Assembly: GCA_013180625.2 (NCBI GenBank) | Contig: SNVD02014564.1 | Span: forward strand, 1 to 64,000 | Source: Boswellia sacra | Taxonomy: Eukaryota; Streptophyta; Magnoliopsida; Sapindales; Burseraceae | Direction: 5' to 3' | Length of the DNA stretch: 64,000 bases | Part shown: positions 30,842 through 45,166 of the stretch, in pieces | Layout of the letters: every line of letters begins with the position of its first letter | How positions within the stretch are numbered: the stretch's first letter is position 1 | The notes under the pieces: model-generated | Seen by the model: only the letters and a program-made list of their open reading frames with translations | The model's database searches: none | What the model was told of the DNA's origin: nothing | Position numbers and translations under genes: made by a program

Positions 30842-33656
30842 AGGTGCTGTGAGCTCATGCAATACCCAAGACAAGATCTCAAATCCTTAACAATGATGAG
30901 AGTCTTGATTCACTAAGAGGAATCATCGCTCCCCAAAGTTGTACTTATGGTATGTTAACTAATATTATTTAAACTCGTGTTTCTATATCTTTTTTCGACA
31001 AATTTGATGAAATATTAGTTGAATTTAAACTCTAGCATTTGCCATTACTATTTACTCTTAGTGGATATATGCACGAATTATATGTCCCTGAACCCTTTAA
31101 TCACACAAAACAATTAACTAAGGGGAAAAACAAGAGTCTTTGAGAAAAGATAACATATTTATAATAAATGCATTTGCTTCTCGCTATGGATAGTATATTT
31201 ATTGTCAAGATAGGAAAGTCCCAAATATTGTAGTAAAAAAAAATTGAGAAATGTTGTTTCAGAGGTATTACACAAAAATGATAATATCTACTATGCATAT
31301 CTATCCATTATTGATTGCAATACTACGTCTTGTCTGCATTGAGTGTTATGCTACAAGAACATAGTAAAAAGGGTAACAAAAACAACAATTGTGCAAATCA
31401 AAGCCTACAAGTCAATTTGAAGAACAATATTATATGTACACAAACCAACTTTTGTCAATATAAGTATCATATACAACTAGTAAACAACATCAAAGTTACA
31501 TAGAAACATGGTACATTCAACTTGTAAAATAGAATCTTAGACTTTTTCCAACATTAAATGTAGGACTTGCATAATGGAAGTTCTAACAAAACATTCCAAG
31601 TTGTAAAATAGAATCTTAGACTTTACATTAAATGTAGGACTTGCACAATGCAAGTTGCAACACAAACATTACAATATTATAGGTTTCACGAGATATGATA
31701 TCCTGGTATGAAATGTAGTCATCATTCAGGAAAACTACCTTTAATAGTTTTAAGAAGAATGATTAATGGCAAAAGAGTGAAGAGCCAAAAATGAAATAGA
31801 TGACAAATTTTGATGGTGATTAGGTCTATATATGCTTACAGCAATTGCTGATACAACAAGGCTGATGCAGCAAGGCTTGATCGCTCTCTCGAATCTTTGA
31901 GATAATACTTCCCTAAAATAAAGAAACATAACATAGTACCATAGTGGAGGAAACACAAACCCCAGAACAAACCTATTACTAGATTCAATCATACTCTGAG
32001 AAACTGTAGATTAAGGAAAACTATAGATAAAGGATTACATTTTACAAAACTGAAACCATTGTTGAGGTAATATATCAAAAAGTCACGAGAACCATCCAAT
32101 GCCACAACCAAAGCATGAAAGAGGCTTGTCACAAAACCCAGTTGAGTATTCAACATTTCTGGGACATCCTTCTATCCTCAACAAAGAGAAATCACCTTCA
32201 TCAACAACTCAAGTTGCACCACCATCTCCTTCTTGCCATCAACCCCACCTACAAAAAATACATTCAACATTCAGACAGAAATGCTCTTCAATCACCGACC
32301 AAAAAAGACTCGAAGTTTCCTAGAAAAGTTGTTAATTTACATGAAAATTAAATCAAATAAATCTTGGAAAGAAAAGCAAGAAAAACATATAATTTTACAT
32401 CTTTAATTGGACAGTTATAGATATGTTAACACAAAGTTGTGGTGACAAGTAAATTAATTCCATGATGGGAATGACATTGTTTCTCCCCTATTGAGAGTTA
32501 AAAGAGAGAAGAGATAGAGAGACATTCGAGGGGACTCTTTCATTTTTGTTTTGAAAATAAACAATTCCTTCTTTTAAGCTGAAATAAATGTCACTACTCT
32601 TTTGGATTTTATCTTTGCTTTTATATTACTCAATAAAAAAAAATTTAAGTTAACATTCAAAACTTCTTTTCATTATTTTATAAATATTTTGAAGTAGTCA
32701 AGAGAATTTTTTTTATTTTATTCCAAATTTTAAAGCATATTTAGTTTATTTTAAATATCCTAGCTTGATAGGATAATTGAAAATTACAAAGAATAATAAG
32801 TTTTAAGGCTTGTTTTTTAGTTTAATAACCATATTTTGAAAATTGAGATACATGTTAAGTTGAATACAAATACCAAAGAATTCCCCAAGTGCAATGTAAT
32901 ATTTAACATCTCAATAGGTTGTCTAATAAGCATATAGCATTTTCGATAACTTGATAAATACTAGTTAATATAATGATATGTATTGTTAACTCTGACACTT
33001 AGTTAAACAATAAAAGAAAATGGAATTTGATTATTTCTTAAAACAATCCTTAAGAATTGGTTATTTTCACAATTTTTAAGATGATTATCATTTCTTAAAT
33101 TAATTGATATGTATTATACATATCAATTTATACATTAACACACATAACATTATATGTTGACTAATATGTCTGATATATCTCTTATATTGTATTATATGTG
33201 TATTTTATGTTAAGACATCGTTTCTTCACTGCATGTTAGAAAATTAGATAGGATAAATAAATAAATAAATTGAGACAAATGCTAGGGTGGTAATTAACAT
33301 GACAATGATAATATTAATTAATCATATTATCCAATCATCTTGATGTTAAATAAATTATTTTATTATTTTAGACAAAAACTTAGATATTAAATTTTATAAG
33401 ATAAGTTTTATTTATTTTTATCGAAGATTTAATTCATCATAGCAGAAAATCATATGAAGGGCTTTTATAAAAATTCTAGTAGAACAAAAAAATGAAAGGT
33501 GTATTTTTTTACTATAAATTTTGCATTATAATTTTTAAAAGAACTTGAAAAATAAATTTGAGTTTTGTTGTTTAAGTAAAATAATTAGATATTTATTTAA
33601 AGCGTATAAGTTAAGTAATGAATTTCAAAACTGATATTTAAATTTGAAATACATTT
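30842..33656. other. AT-rich intergenic sequence
   Basis: No coding gene is supported. A tandem duplication lies at 31513-31665 (listed separately). The C-rich stretch 32100-32320 has two short overlapping frames without recognisable domains. Confidence 0.45.
31513..31665. repeat. Tandem duplication, two units of ~75 bp
   Basis: Units at 31513-31590 and 31591-31665 share 'ttgtaaaatagaatcttaga' and 'acattaaatgtaggacttgc'. They differ by a 5-base gap and a few substitutions. Confidence 0.8.
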
Positions 33657-34573
33657 TGTTGGTGTCTTACGTGGCATCTTATATGCATGCATTGTAGTGA
33701 TTAATTGTCATCATGTGATAAAATCATTAAATATAGATATTTTTCTAATCTCATTTATATTATTTTGTATTGGAAGAATTTTAACTAGAAATAATAAGTT
33801 TGGATTTGGTATTCAAGTTGAATAGGAAGTATTAGATTCATATTGAATATCTCTCATTACATTATGATATTATTCTAGTATCCTAGTACATGTAGGAGTA
33901 TATTTAATTAGTGTCCTAATTTACCTAGGAGTTTATTTATATCACTTCCTACATTATTAATCATTATCCTATTCTTACCAATTGAGTTTGATTGAGATTC
34001 TACAGGATATTGATGGGAAGGGTAACTAAATTTCACATTATATATATAATGTTATTTCATAAAACTTGTATGTAAGTGTGTTACCGCATTTCAAGATATT
34101 GAGAAGAGCTTCAACGCCAAAATTTAAATGTGCCTTCGATTATGTTTTATGAGAGTTTTATTCATGTGTGAGAGGTAGTGATTATGCATGAATTTTTTTA
34201 TATTTGTTTGAGTTAATATTCACTCGAGAGAACTTGCGAGTTGAGTGTTTATGTAATTCAGTGTCAAATATCGTTATTATGTGTTACTTAACAGTGTATC
34301 GCTAAATTATCAGCAACAGACAGTGGGTAGTGTCACTAGAGTTGAAAATCTTGTTGGAATTTTATTTTACAAAGATTAGATCGGTATGTGAGAGTGAGTC
34401 AGCACTATAAATGCATTTAAAGATTATACAAACAAGAACTTAGTGAATCACAGCTTTAAGTTGTCCGTGGACGTAGGTTTTTATAATCGAACTATGTAAA
34501 TCCTCCAATGCCATTTTATATTACAGTTTGTTGTTACATTATGTATAACTAATACATACTTTCAGATTTCATA
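33657..34573 (+). repeat. 5' LTR of the copia element
   Basis: Matches 37554-38459 along its length. The terminal CA appears mutated to TA here. The primer site begins two bases later. Confidence 0.87.
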
Positions 34574-34575
34574 AT

Positions 34576-34587
34576 TGGTATCAGAGC
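34576..34587 (+). other. Primer binding site of the copia element
   Basis: tggtatcagagc, a perfect initiator-tRNA-Met primer site. Confidence 0.88.
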
Positions 34588-34639
34588 AGTTCACTGACAT
34601 ACAAGTGAAGATCGATCACATTGATTTGAAGGCATGGAT

Positions 34640-36330
34640 TTCATATGAATTGGAGGATCTGGAACACAACCACTAATTCTTGAAGATGCTAATTATGCTT
34701 ATTGGAAGGTACAAATGATTATATACGTCAAATCACTTGATAGTAGAGCATGGGCTAGTGTTACAAGAGGTTGGACACCACCAACGCAAATGAATACATT
34801 TGGAGTTATAGAGCCAAAAAGTGAAAGGGAATGGATTGATGAAGAGCACAAACATTCTAATTGGAATTCTAGGGCACTCAATGCAATTTTTTGGGTCTGT
34901 TGATCTCCAAAACTTTGGTCAAATCTCTCCATGCACAGTGGCAAAAGATGCATGAGAAATTCTTCAAGTAAAACATAAAGGTACAACTTCTGTTAAATAA
35001 TCAAAGTTGATTAGATTAAATTTACAATTTGAGAATTTAACAATGAGTAATGATGCATGAATCAATATCTGATTTTTATTTTAGACTGTGTCATATTACA
35101 AATTCTGCATATATGCTTGGTAAAACTTTCACAAATACAAAAGTTGTTAGTAAAATTATCAGGACTGTTCCAGATAAATTTCAACAAAGATTTCTGCCCT
35201 TAAAAAAATAAAGAATATAGATGAGATAAGAGTTGAAGAACTGGTTGGAATCCTTCAGAACTTTGAGTTGAATCAGAACACAAGAAAGCAAAAACCGAAA
35301 AGTATTGCATTCACAGCCAAGCCGAAAAGTAAATGATGAAGATGGTAGAGAGTTTGATGATTCTAATGATGAACGGATTACTTATTTGACAAAAAATTTT
35401 GTCAAATTCATGAAGAAAAACTTTGAGAAAAAGAATCAAGGAAAGACATCAAACTCTGGCAATGATAAGTTCAGAAAGCTCAACAACGAAACTAACAAGA
35501 AGGATCAAAGGCAACCTGATAGAGAATGTCAAATCTAATGCTATGAGTGTTCTGGATATGGGCATATTCAATCAGAACGTGAAAATCTCAAAAAGAAGAA
35601 GAATAAAAGAATGTCAACTTCATGGAATGATGATTTAGAGATCAATTTAGCTGACCAAGCATGCATTAACAACTTGGTTGCATTCAAAGCATCTACAACT
35701 GATAAGGGAAATACTATTATGTCTAACATAATAGACCAATGTAGAATTGGCGATGGAGATTCAGATGCAGAAATTGATCCTAAATTTTATGAGGAGTTGC
35801 AAGAAACCTATAAATATACTCTATGTTGAATTGGTAGAATCAGAAAAAGCTGATCAAGTCTTTGAAAAGAGAACAATAAATGCTGAAATGTGAAAAAGCC
35901 TCTACATATGAAAGAATCATAAAACTAGAAACTATTGTGACAGTAGACAGAATGTATCCAAAAACTTACTACAGAATTGGATAAAGTAAACAAGTGCATT
36001 AACCAGCTCAAGATAGGCTCAGCAAAGCTTGATCAGATTCTGAGTTTAGGCCATGACAACTCCATCAAAAATGGTCTGGGGTATGATGAAAAGAATGACC
36101 TTCAACATCAAAATTTGTGTTTGTTAAAGCTTTAAATTTTGTTAACACTTTTAACTCAAACTTTAAAGATATGACTGATTTTGCTTCCCCAACGAGTTGT
36201 TTCAATTTAAATCCAGAAAAGGTAAGGAAATTTGTTTCTACTTGCTATTTTTGTGGCGTTTGAGGTCATATTAGACCTAGGTGCTATAAATTACAAAATT
36301 TGTTAAAGAAGAGGCAAGTCAGTTTAGACA
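34640..36330 (+). pseudogene. copia gag relic
   Basis: Blocks in several frames: the DUF4219-like start (ANYAYWKVQMIIYVKSLD, 34690-34745), a UBN2-type capsid region (about 34975-35290), KNFVKFMKKNFEKKNQ, a zinc knuckle CYECSGYGHI (about 35538-35570) with a stop just before it, and a second CCHC-type box CYFCG..GHIRPRCY near 36243-36290. Multiple stops and shifts separate them. Confidence 0.8.
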
Positions 36331-36479
36331 GTCATATAAGATACGACAAGTTTGGGTTAAGAAACATGATACTCACTGCAAAGTTGCTACACTTAATGTT
36401 TCTTCTAATGATGATTTTGTTTGTTTAAAACATGTGACAGGAAATGAAAGAAAAATTTTAGTCGAACAAATGATGATAA

Positions 36480-36640
36480 AAAGTGTTGTTTAGAAATTTA
36501 TTGAATCAAAGATTATCTGCATTGGACATGTTTCATCTAAGAATCAAATAGTTGACCTATTTACACAAGTACTAAGATGCATTGAGATTTGAAAAACTGA
36601 GAAAGGATATTGGCATTTGTCAGTTACTTGAATAATAATA
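36480..36640 (+). pseudogene. copia pol remnant (end of RNase H)
   Basis: A short stretch reading like SSKNQIVDLFT and FEKLRKDIGI, the usual C-terminal end of copia pol, lies directly after the gag relic. The rest of pol is deleted. 36640-37553 is non-coding sequence leading to the purine tract. Confidence 0.65.
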
Positions 36641-37553
36641 GTATTTAGTTATGTTGTTTATATTTGTAGCTTCATTAGTCTATTTATAATTAAAGTATGC
36701 TTAAGTTGTTTTATTGGTATAATTTTGCTGGTAATTTAATGTCAAATATAGAGAGGGCTACCAGTATATCATGTGTGAAAGTCATCCATTTAGAGTAACT
36801 TTAATGTATCATGAAAATATGTCGAGGTCGCCTACTCAAATAAAAAATGGCTACCTCATTATATATGTGAAAGCTGTTGTATTCACTGAGAAAGTTCAAT
36901 TAAGATTAACTATTGTGTGTGTAAGAAGCATGCTCAGGTTGACCATTCAATTGGATTAAGTGATAAAATAATAAAAAATTATTTATATTTGATATTTATC
37001 AACAGCTCTGATACATGCTTGGTTATAAAAAAATTATATGATGTTCAAATATTTCTGTTATATGAATTTCAATTGTTTTCAGTTATGTTTTGTATAACTT
37101 AAAATCAGTGTTTTATGTCTGACTCAGTTTAATTCTCTTGAATGTATTTTGACGTGTCAAAAGTATCAAGTCAGCGAAATTGATTTAAGGGGAAGTTTTT
37201 TTAATTTAATTAGTTTATTGATTTTTTTAATTTTATTTTCACATTTATGCATAAATTGAAAGGGAGAACATTTAGTTAGGGAGAGATCTGTGTGTTATTT
37301 TCATTATCTTTTATACTTTGGCACTTATTGAGAAAACAAGAGGGAGAAGTATGGATGTCTCTGGTGTTATTTGGTTGTTACTCTATTTTTACAGTATTTT
37401 TGTTTTTGATTTGCAAGTTGTTATTTCAGTTTTTGTTTATCATTTCAAGTTTTTTTTTGGTTTAATTTCAGTTGCATTACATGTACTCATACTTTTTTTT
37501 TTGTTCTAAAAAACATTTGGATTTTTTCATCACAAGATGCCAAAGGGGTAGAT

Positions 37554-38459
37554 TGTTGGTGTCTCACGTGATATCATATGCACATGTATTGCACGTGATT
37601 AATTTGTCATCATGTGATAAAAACATTAAATATGGATATTTTCTTAATCTTTTTTTTTTTTTTTTTGCATTAGAAGAATTTTAACTAGAATAGAATAAGT
37701 TTGGATTTGGTATTCTAGTTTAATAGAAAGTATTAGATTCATATTGAATATCTCTCATTAGATTAGGGAATTATTCTAATATCCTAGATCACTTAGGAGT
37801 ATATTTTATTAGTGTCCTAATTTACTTAGGATTTTATTTATATCACTTCGTATGTTATTGATCATTATTTTACTCTTACCAATTGAGTTTGATTGAGATT
37901 CTACATGATATTAATGAGAAGGGCAACTGAATTTCATATTATATATATAATGTTATTTCATATAACTTGTATGTAAGCATGTTACTGCATTTTGAGATAT
38001 TAAGAAGAGCTTCAACGCCAAAATTGAAATGTGTCTTTAATTATGTTTTATGAGAGTTTTATTGATGTATGAGAGGTAGTGATCGTTCATAAATTTTGTT
38101 TATATTTGTATGAGTTAGTATTCATTCAATTGCGAGTTAAGTGTTTATATAATTCAGTGTCAAACATTGTTATTATATATTACTTAATAGTATGTTGTTA
38201 AGTTGTCAGCAACAAAGGGTGGGAGTGTCACTAGAGTTGAAAATCTTGTTAAGATTTTGTTTTACAAAGATTAAGTCAGTGTGTGAGAGTGAGCCAACAT
38301 TATTAACTATCTAAAAATTGTACAAACAAGAACTTTATTACAGCTCAAAGCTGCCCGTGGACGTATGCTTTTATTACCGAATTACGTAAATTCTCGTATA
38401 TAATCTTATATTATAGTTCACTGTTATATTGCAACTAATCCATACTTTTAGATCTCACA
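37554..38459 (+). repeat. 3' LTR of the copia element
   Basis: Second copy, ending ...gatctcaca. Its end lies 452 bp from the AHL start codon. Confidence 0.87.
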
Positions 38460-38911
38460 CGTTTAAAAATGTGTAAAACAAGAAAAAAATTTATAAAATA
38501 TAAAACAAACGCATCAGAAAATTTTCCATCTTAACTGTGCTATTACAAATTTGTGAAATGTTTTCTTTACTAATGTAATAAATATTTTTTCATTAAATAT
38601 ACGATTTATCATAAACAATCGTTCGTATACAAACCATAGACAAAAGAGAGGGGTCAAGGGTGAGATTTTTTCTCAAATAAGAAAAATACCTAAAATAAAT
38701 AAAAAATACCTAAAAAGTAGAAAGTCAACAATCATGGTCAAATAAGATACTGAAATACAAATCCAACGGCTGACAGTCTCCACCCCGTAAAAAAAAAAAT
38801 CTCCAAAACAAAACGAAACTTAAACATTCCTTAAAAAAATAAAAAAAATAAAAAAATAAAAAATCTCTCTCTCTTTCTCGCCCACTTTCTCTCTCTATCT
38901 AAAACCAAAAA
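38460..38911 (+). promoter_or_regulatory. Promoter and 5' UTR of the AHL gene
   Basis: 452 bp between the copia LTR and the ATG. It contains W-box-like cores (gtcaac, ggtcaa near 38723-38742) and a CT-rich stretch (38861-38899) just before the start codon, typical of plant 5' UTRs. The copia LTR forms the distal end of this promoter. Confidence 0.5.
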
Positions 38912-41900
38912 ATGGAACCTAACGACACGCAGCAACTACCACAACTCAGCTCCTACTTCCACCACCCTTCAACCACCGCCGCCGCCGCCACACCCTCCCC
39001 CACCAATGGCTTGCTGGCACCTCAGAGCAACAACAACGAGGACGGTGCTGGTGGGCCCCACCACCACCAAATGGTGTACCCACACTCGGTGGCGTCGTCG
39101 GCGGTGACGACGCCCCTGGAGCCGGCAAAGAGGAAGCGTGGGAGGCCGAGGAAGTACGGGACGCCGGAGCAGGCCTTGGCCGCGAAGAAAACGGCGTCGT
39201 CTTCAAACTCGAAGGAGAAGCGGGAGCAGCAGCAGACGTTGCTCGGTTCTGCTGGTGCTTCCTCCTCTTCCTATTCCAAGAAGTCTCAGCTCGTTGGTTT
39301 TGGTGGGTCTTTTCCCAATTTGCTCAAATTACAAGCCGTTTTTTGAAATTTTTGTCTTGACTTCATTTTTATATTGCTTGCCTTCTGTCATGAATCTGGT
39401 TGTTTTTTTTTTTTGTGTAGTTTATTGCATTCTCTTAGTCCTTGAAATTTTTTTGTCTCGCATGTGGTGATGGGTTGTTCTGCAAATAATTTTAAAATGT
39501 GTTTTCTCTTGTCTTCCTGTGAAAATTTACACTTTGTAATTACTGCATTTGTGGAGGAGTTTATATCTTTGTTGGTGTTACAGGTGTTATTGTTATTCAA
39601 TGCTTAATCTGCTGTGGCTCTATCTGTAAACTACATATCTTAATACATGTATGTTTGTGTAATGTAACTGAACCTGTTTTCTACTTTGTTCCAGTGCCGT
39701 CTTGCATGTTCTAGCTATGGTCTTGAATGCTTATACTGAATTTCGTTGTTTGTTGCTTAAAGGAACTTCAAATACCGCATTGAATCTTAATCCTATCACG
39801 AGTTGCTAAATTTTTTATATATTCAATGAGGATTTTTATTGTTTTTCTGTCATTTATAAATATGTGGCTTGTTCATTTCCCATTTGCAGATTTTGTGCAA
39901 GGAAGCTTAGTTTTATTTGTTTGTTTGTTTTACCTGCCTTATTTAAATTTGATACTTGCTTTTTCTGTTCAATGAGTAAATATGCGTAGTAAAAGAGGAA
40001 AGGGCTTTGAGTTAGATTTCTTGCTTTTGTAATTGTAATTAATAAATTAGTACAGTCTTCATGGAAAGTTTTTGGCTCTGGGTAAATGGGAATCATAATG
40101 AGACAGATAAATGAGGAAGTGATATATAGAAAACAAGTTTGTTTAACTAGGAAATGATTTTAAAAAGTTGCTCGGATTTTATTTTATTATTTTATTTTTG
40201 TTTATATTTTCTGCATATACTTTGGAAGCAAAACAGGCGGGTTGAAATCTGGTCCAGTGACTTGGCAGTAATTCTGGTGTTGCTTCCTTATATTGTTAAT
40301 TGATGTATTGTGGGTATGCAGACGTTAAGACAGGTTCCTTTGATAAGCTTGCATTTGCAACTAAAATGGTGGAAGAGTGAGGCCTGAAAGCGCTAAATAA
40401 GATTATGACCAAAATATAAACGAAATAAAAAATTACAATTTGTTACTAAGATAACTGTTCTTTGTATTATGCTGTTTTTAGCTTTGTACTATGTTAATAT
40501 TCTGTCTCAGTTCTGTTTAAAATGCTGGCACTTAATCTGTGCATGAGTGCAATTGCTGTTGAATTGTATACTTTCTCTTCTAGTTAGCCTTTATTAAAAA
40601 TGTCAGACATTTCAAAAGTCTGAATTTTTCACATAAGCAGTCACAGTTATGATATGGAGAGAATGTTACAAGAACTTACTACTGATTTTATGATTTTGTG
40701 TATAATGGGTGCTTGTCTTAACACAAGGCCTTTTTTTAAATTTTTTAAAAAGTATATTTAAACAGTTTTATAATATGTTGTCGTTAGATGATTAAGGATG
40801 TTATACTTCTGACTACTTACCTCTAGCCATGAGCTATAATGCTAATTCAGAAACTTTCAGAGGATGCCATTACAGGTTATTATATTGACACTAGCTAGCC
40901 TTTAATGCCTGGATTTATATTTGTGACTATTTATAAATTATCTCTAGTGGTAGTGTAGTGCTGGTTGAGTGACATACAAAAAATGCTATTTCAAAGTTAT
41001 TATACTGAGATTCTTTATCCTTTAATGCATACCGTGTCAAGATTAAGCTATTTGGATTTACAAATATGTAGAAAGCTGTGAAGTTGGTTTAATGTGGCAA
41101 ATGAGAGCTTGCTTTATTAAAGCGAAAGCAAGCCTGGGCACCTCTTCTTACGCATGTCTGACTTATATTAATATTTTATTTATTGGTTAGCTTCAGAGGA
41201 TTATTTTGTTTATTTTGTTTCCTTTTTATTTATTTGATTATTTATTTTTACCATAAAAAGGGCTTTTTCTTGGTAAAGTGGTGTAAAATTGTTTATCTTT
41301 GTGGTTTTCTGTTGTTGGAGTCCAAAGGTGTTTGACCTTAACTACTTTCTGCTGAGTTGTGGTATTGCTTAGAAACTTACTGGTTCTCCTTTCAATTTCT
41401 GATGCAGGCAATTCAGGGCAAGGTTTCACTCCTCATGTTATTAGTGTAGCTGCTGGTGAGGTATGCATCATTTGTAGCCTCAGGAGTTTCTAAATTGTCT
41501 CTTTAGATTTTGAGACATACAGTGAACTGGTACATGGTGATTTATATATAAGAATGGTGATACATACATACCTCATGGAAACTTATTTATTTATTTCTTA
41601 TTTAAATTGTTTTGCACGACAATTAGTGTATTTGAATAGTTCACTCTGCTGTCTTTTGGTGTAAACTTCAAACCAATTGCTCTATACCAAAATGATATGG
41701 CATTCCCAAAAAAAGAAAAGAAAAGAAAAGAAATGATGTGTTTTTTAATTCTTAATTTTATGTAATTGAATGAATACAGATTCTTGATGGTGGGCTTGTT
41801 AATTTACATGAGCCAGGAGCTTGTTCCCCTGGTTCCTTTTTCGTTATCTTATAGAAGATATGACCATTTTGCTTGGTATTGCGTTTTTTATCTGTTGCGT

Positions 41901-44900
41901 AATCAGGTAATATCAAGTGAAATTTCATATTTTCGAATGATTTCATGATCCTTCTTAAGGAGCTGTCTCAAGGGAAGCAGTGTTCTTTTTTAGCTGATTG
42001 TTTTTCTTGATTGCTTTGAAGTTGTTTCTTGGTGTTCTGATTAAAATTTTAAGAACAAATTTGGTGTTTTTATCCTGATTTTGCTATTGTCTTTTATGAA
42101 GAGGTTAAACTGATTGAATGAGCTACTTACATATATTTTTGGGATCAATGGGGATTGCCGCGGTATGGCAGTCCTTGCTTGTGGGATTGTGGTGTGAACT
42201 AGGACACCTTTCTGTTTAATTTTCAGAAGTCTTAGTCTCCTGGAATATCACAAACTATCTTTTATAATCTTTCTTTCGCATTATGGCTTTCCATCTGGCT
42301 ACATTCTTTTTACGACTTGCCATATATATATACACACACACACGCACGCACACGCATATATACATAATTATATAAGAAAATTCAATTAAAACTGAAAACT
42401 GAACCTTTTCCTTCTAAGCTTTTTCTAAAGTGATGACTTTATAACATGTTGGTGTTAGTAATCTGTAAAGATAAGAATGTTAGTGATCAGGCTGATCATA
42501 TATTTATCAGCCATTTAATTTTAAGATCTCTAGGACTCAAGTGGAATGTGATAGCAAAGTATCTTTTTCCAATTTTTTGTTATGGTCATGGGTTAAAAAA
42601 TCTGGTTGCTTTTTATTTGATAATACCCATGTTTTCTATTAAACCTCTTTTTTTTTTTTTTTTTTTTTAACATTTATTACCCAGACTCAAACTATGAATA
42701 TACTGCATAAGAGTTCTTCCCCATTTATTGCATTACTGTCAAGAATTCAATATTGTTACATTATAGATGCTTGTCCTCTTTTCTATGGTTTTCATCTAAT
42801 ACAATTTATAGTTTCTTATTAAAAAAAAAAAAAAAAAACCACATGATTAACTTCTATGTTATCTTTAGTAGTCATTAACATGTATTGGGCTTCAATGACC
42901 TAGTGCACAAGTTCAAATGCCCATATTGGTTATATAAAATGTACAAGCTCTTGCTTTTGCTTATCTGTCACCGAACCTGGATGTGTTTGGCTAGGATGTT
43001 GCGCAGAAAATCATGCTGTTCATGCAACAAAGTAAGCGTGAGATATGTATTCTATCTGCTTCCGGTTCAATCTCTAATGCATCTCTTCGCCAGCCGGCAA
43101 CATCAGGAGGCAACATTACATATGAGGTAACTTTTTATGTGTTATTTTTTCCATCTTTCCCTTGCATTCTTAAATTGTTAATCTATATGCAATGAACATC
43201 ATTTTCTGAAAGAAGCCTAACAGATTGGAAAATAAACTGGATTAGAAATCTATTTGATATATTTCAGATCTTATGATTTAAGCTTACTGTCCTTAGTCTC
43301 TATGGTACTAAAAGAATTATTTAATGGGCATTAGGATAATTGCGTATGGAGTGCAATAGGGAAGAATTAATTTTATTGGAGGAAGACATAGAGAGAGGAG
43401 AGACAAAATATGGACTCAGTGCGTGCCATCAGTTTCTTTCTATGTCAAATGTAGGCCCCTTAAGGGGGCATGTCATGAGCACATTAACCTTGAGGATTAT
43501 CCAAAGGTTAGACTGTATAATCGAATTCTGTCAGGTGAATACAAATTAGTAACAACAATCTTCATTTACTTAGGATCAAATTTGTGTTCTTCAGGTTTAA
43601 TTTAAGAATAAAAATAAATGAAGGAATCACAAATTGTGTCACAGATCACAAGAGCCTTGTAATTTAGTATAATATTGAAGAAACATATGATATGGACTAT
43701 GGAGTGGTTAAAAACAGTCATAAGGGACTTGCTATATCGTGTAGTTCAAAAATTATATCTTCCCACTGTGCATCTTCTATTTGTTTTTTCAAATACCACT
43801 TTGGAGGACATATATATGCTTTAATTCACGTTACTGAGGCTTAATACCCACTGAAATCATTTATACTCTGTTTTATAGAAAATAAAGGAAAATAGGATGA
43901 GAGGATAAAATCTTTGTTGATACACGGAAAAGGAACAATATTAGATGTGTTAATTGGTATTACCCTTGTCTGCTATACTAACCAGGAAATGAGAGGTTCA
44001 AATTTTCTTAAGACCGCCTTTATGTATATATGTAAGAGAAAGCAAGGAAAATGTATTAATAATGATTCGAAGGAGAAAACACAAACCTTAACACTAATCT
44101 ACTTGGAATATCATATTCCCTTTTTCATCACTATGCCCACAAGCTGCTGGAAGTGTACAATATTGTCTAGAGATCTGCTTAAACATTGTATTTTCTTCTG
44201 ATTTAGGAACTTGAAGCAAAAAGAAAAAAGAAATGTCAGATTGCAGTGTATTATATATTCAGTAGTTGATGGTAGTACTGTCAAAATATAAATGTTTACT
44301 TCAAACTCTGATGTAGGGTCGGTTTGAGATCATTTCATTGTCTGGCTCATATGTGCGCACTGAAAGTGGAGGAAGGACTGGTGGACTCAGTGTATGCCTA
44401 TCTAGTTCAGATGGTCAAATTATTGGAGGCGGAGTTGGTGGACCCCTAAAGGCAGCTGGCCCAGTTCAGGTAATGTATAAAATGTACTGGTATGATTAAA
44501 TCTCTGATCTGTTAGCATTTATTTTCATTATTAATTTGAGCTTTCTTGGGTGATTCTTGTGTAGATTTACTGTGGACATTTTGTTCACTGCTTTCTAAAT
44601 CCTTTCCCAATTTATAGAAATTCTCTTTTCAGTTTCTTCAGAAAACATCTCTGATCCCTTATAATGTAAGAGAGGATTGCTCTTTAGCAGGTAAAATAAT
44701 CTGTTTCTCGTTTATTGCATCTACAGGTCATTGTTGGTACCTTTCAGATTGACACGAGGAAAGATGCTAGTGCTGGTTTAAAAGGTGAGGCTTCTGGAAG
44801 CAAGTTGTCATCACCAGTTGGTGGGGCATCAGTCTCAAATATTGGCTTCCGATCACCAGTTGACTCTTCTGGAAGAAATCCTGTCAGGGGAAATGATGAT

Positions 44901-45166
44901 CTTCAAACTATTGGAGGAAGTCATTTCATGATTCAACCCTGTGGTATGCATATGTCACCTTCACATCCCACAGAATGGAGGGGTGGCCTAGATGCTAGAA
45001 GCTCTGGTGGCTATGAATTGACAGGTATTTTGTTTTCACTCAAAAGAGGGGTTGAGGGTGGGGGAAGGAAAAGACTGAAATTTTGATGTTTTCTTTTGCA
45101 GGACGAGTGGGACGTGGAGCTCATCAATCTCCTGAAAATGGTGACTATGACCAAATTCCAGATTAG
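38912..45166 (+). CDS. AHL: AT-hook motif nuclear-localized protein (AHL13/14-like)
   Basis: Six coding exons with GT-AG introns: 38912-39302, 41408-41460, 42995-43126, 44317-44469, 44727-45024, 45102-45166. They join in frame to 363 codons plus stop. The N-terminus is Pro/His/Ala/Asn-rich; one AT-hook KRGRPRKYG lies at about 75-83. The PPC/DUF296 domain starts near residue 138 (FTPHVISVAAGE) with the core GRFEIISLSGSY (193 on) and VIVGTF near its end. Family knowledge: AHL proteins bind AT-rich DNA through the hook, oligomerise through the PPC domain and tune chromatin-level transcription. The exon pattern fits the intron-containing AHL clade. The C-terminal motifs FM.QP.GMHM, PTEWRGG and ENGDYDQIPD match AHL13/14 as I remember them. 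Intron 1 is long (2.1 kb). Confidence 0.93.

Larger units (their letters stand above)
33657..38459 (+). mobile_element. Ty1/copia retrotransposon, internally deleted
   Basis: LTRs of about 0.9 kb (33657-34573 and 37554-38459), both starting TGTTGGTGTC. A canonical tRNA-Met primer site follows the first, and a purine tract (aaaggggtaga) precedes the second. Between them are gag relics and a trace of the RNase H end; integrase and RT are missing. The flanks cattt (33652-33656) and cgttt (38460-38464) match at four of five bases. The LTRs differ at many positions, so the insertion is old. Confidence 0.88.

Noticed and set aside
32099..32351. Protein gene from two overlapping ~75-residue ORFs
   Set aside because: There is no recognisable domain, and the two frames are equally good, which points to composition rather than coding.
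36771..37102. Small ORFs before the copia 3' LTR as an env-like gene
   Set aside because: They are short, in different frames and lack signal or membrane architecture. The region is probably untranslated.
38946..39470. Overlapping ORFs on both strands of AHL exon 1
   Set aside because: They are shadows of GC-rich coding sequence. The AHL frame carries the AT-hook and joins the PPC exons.
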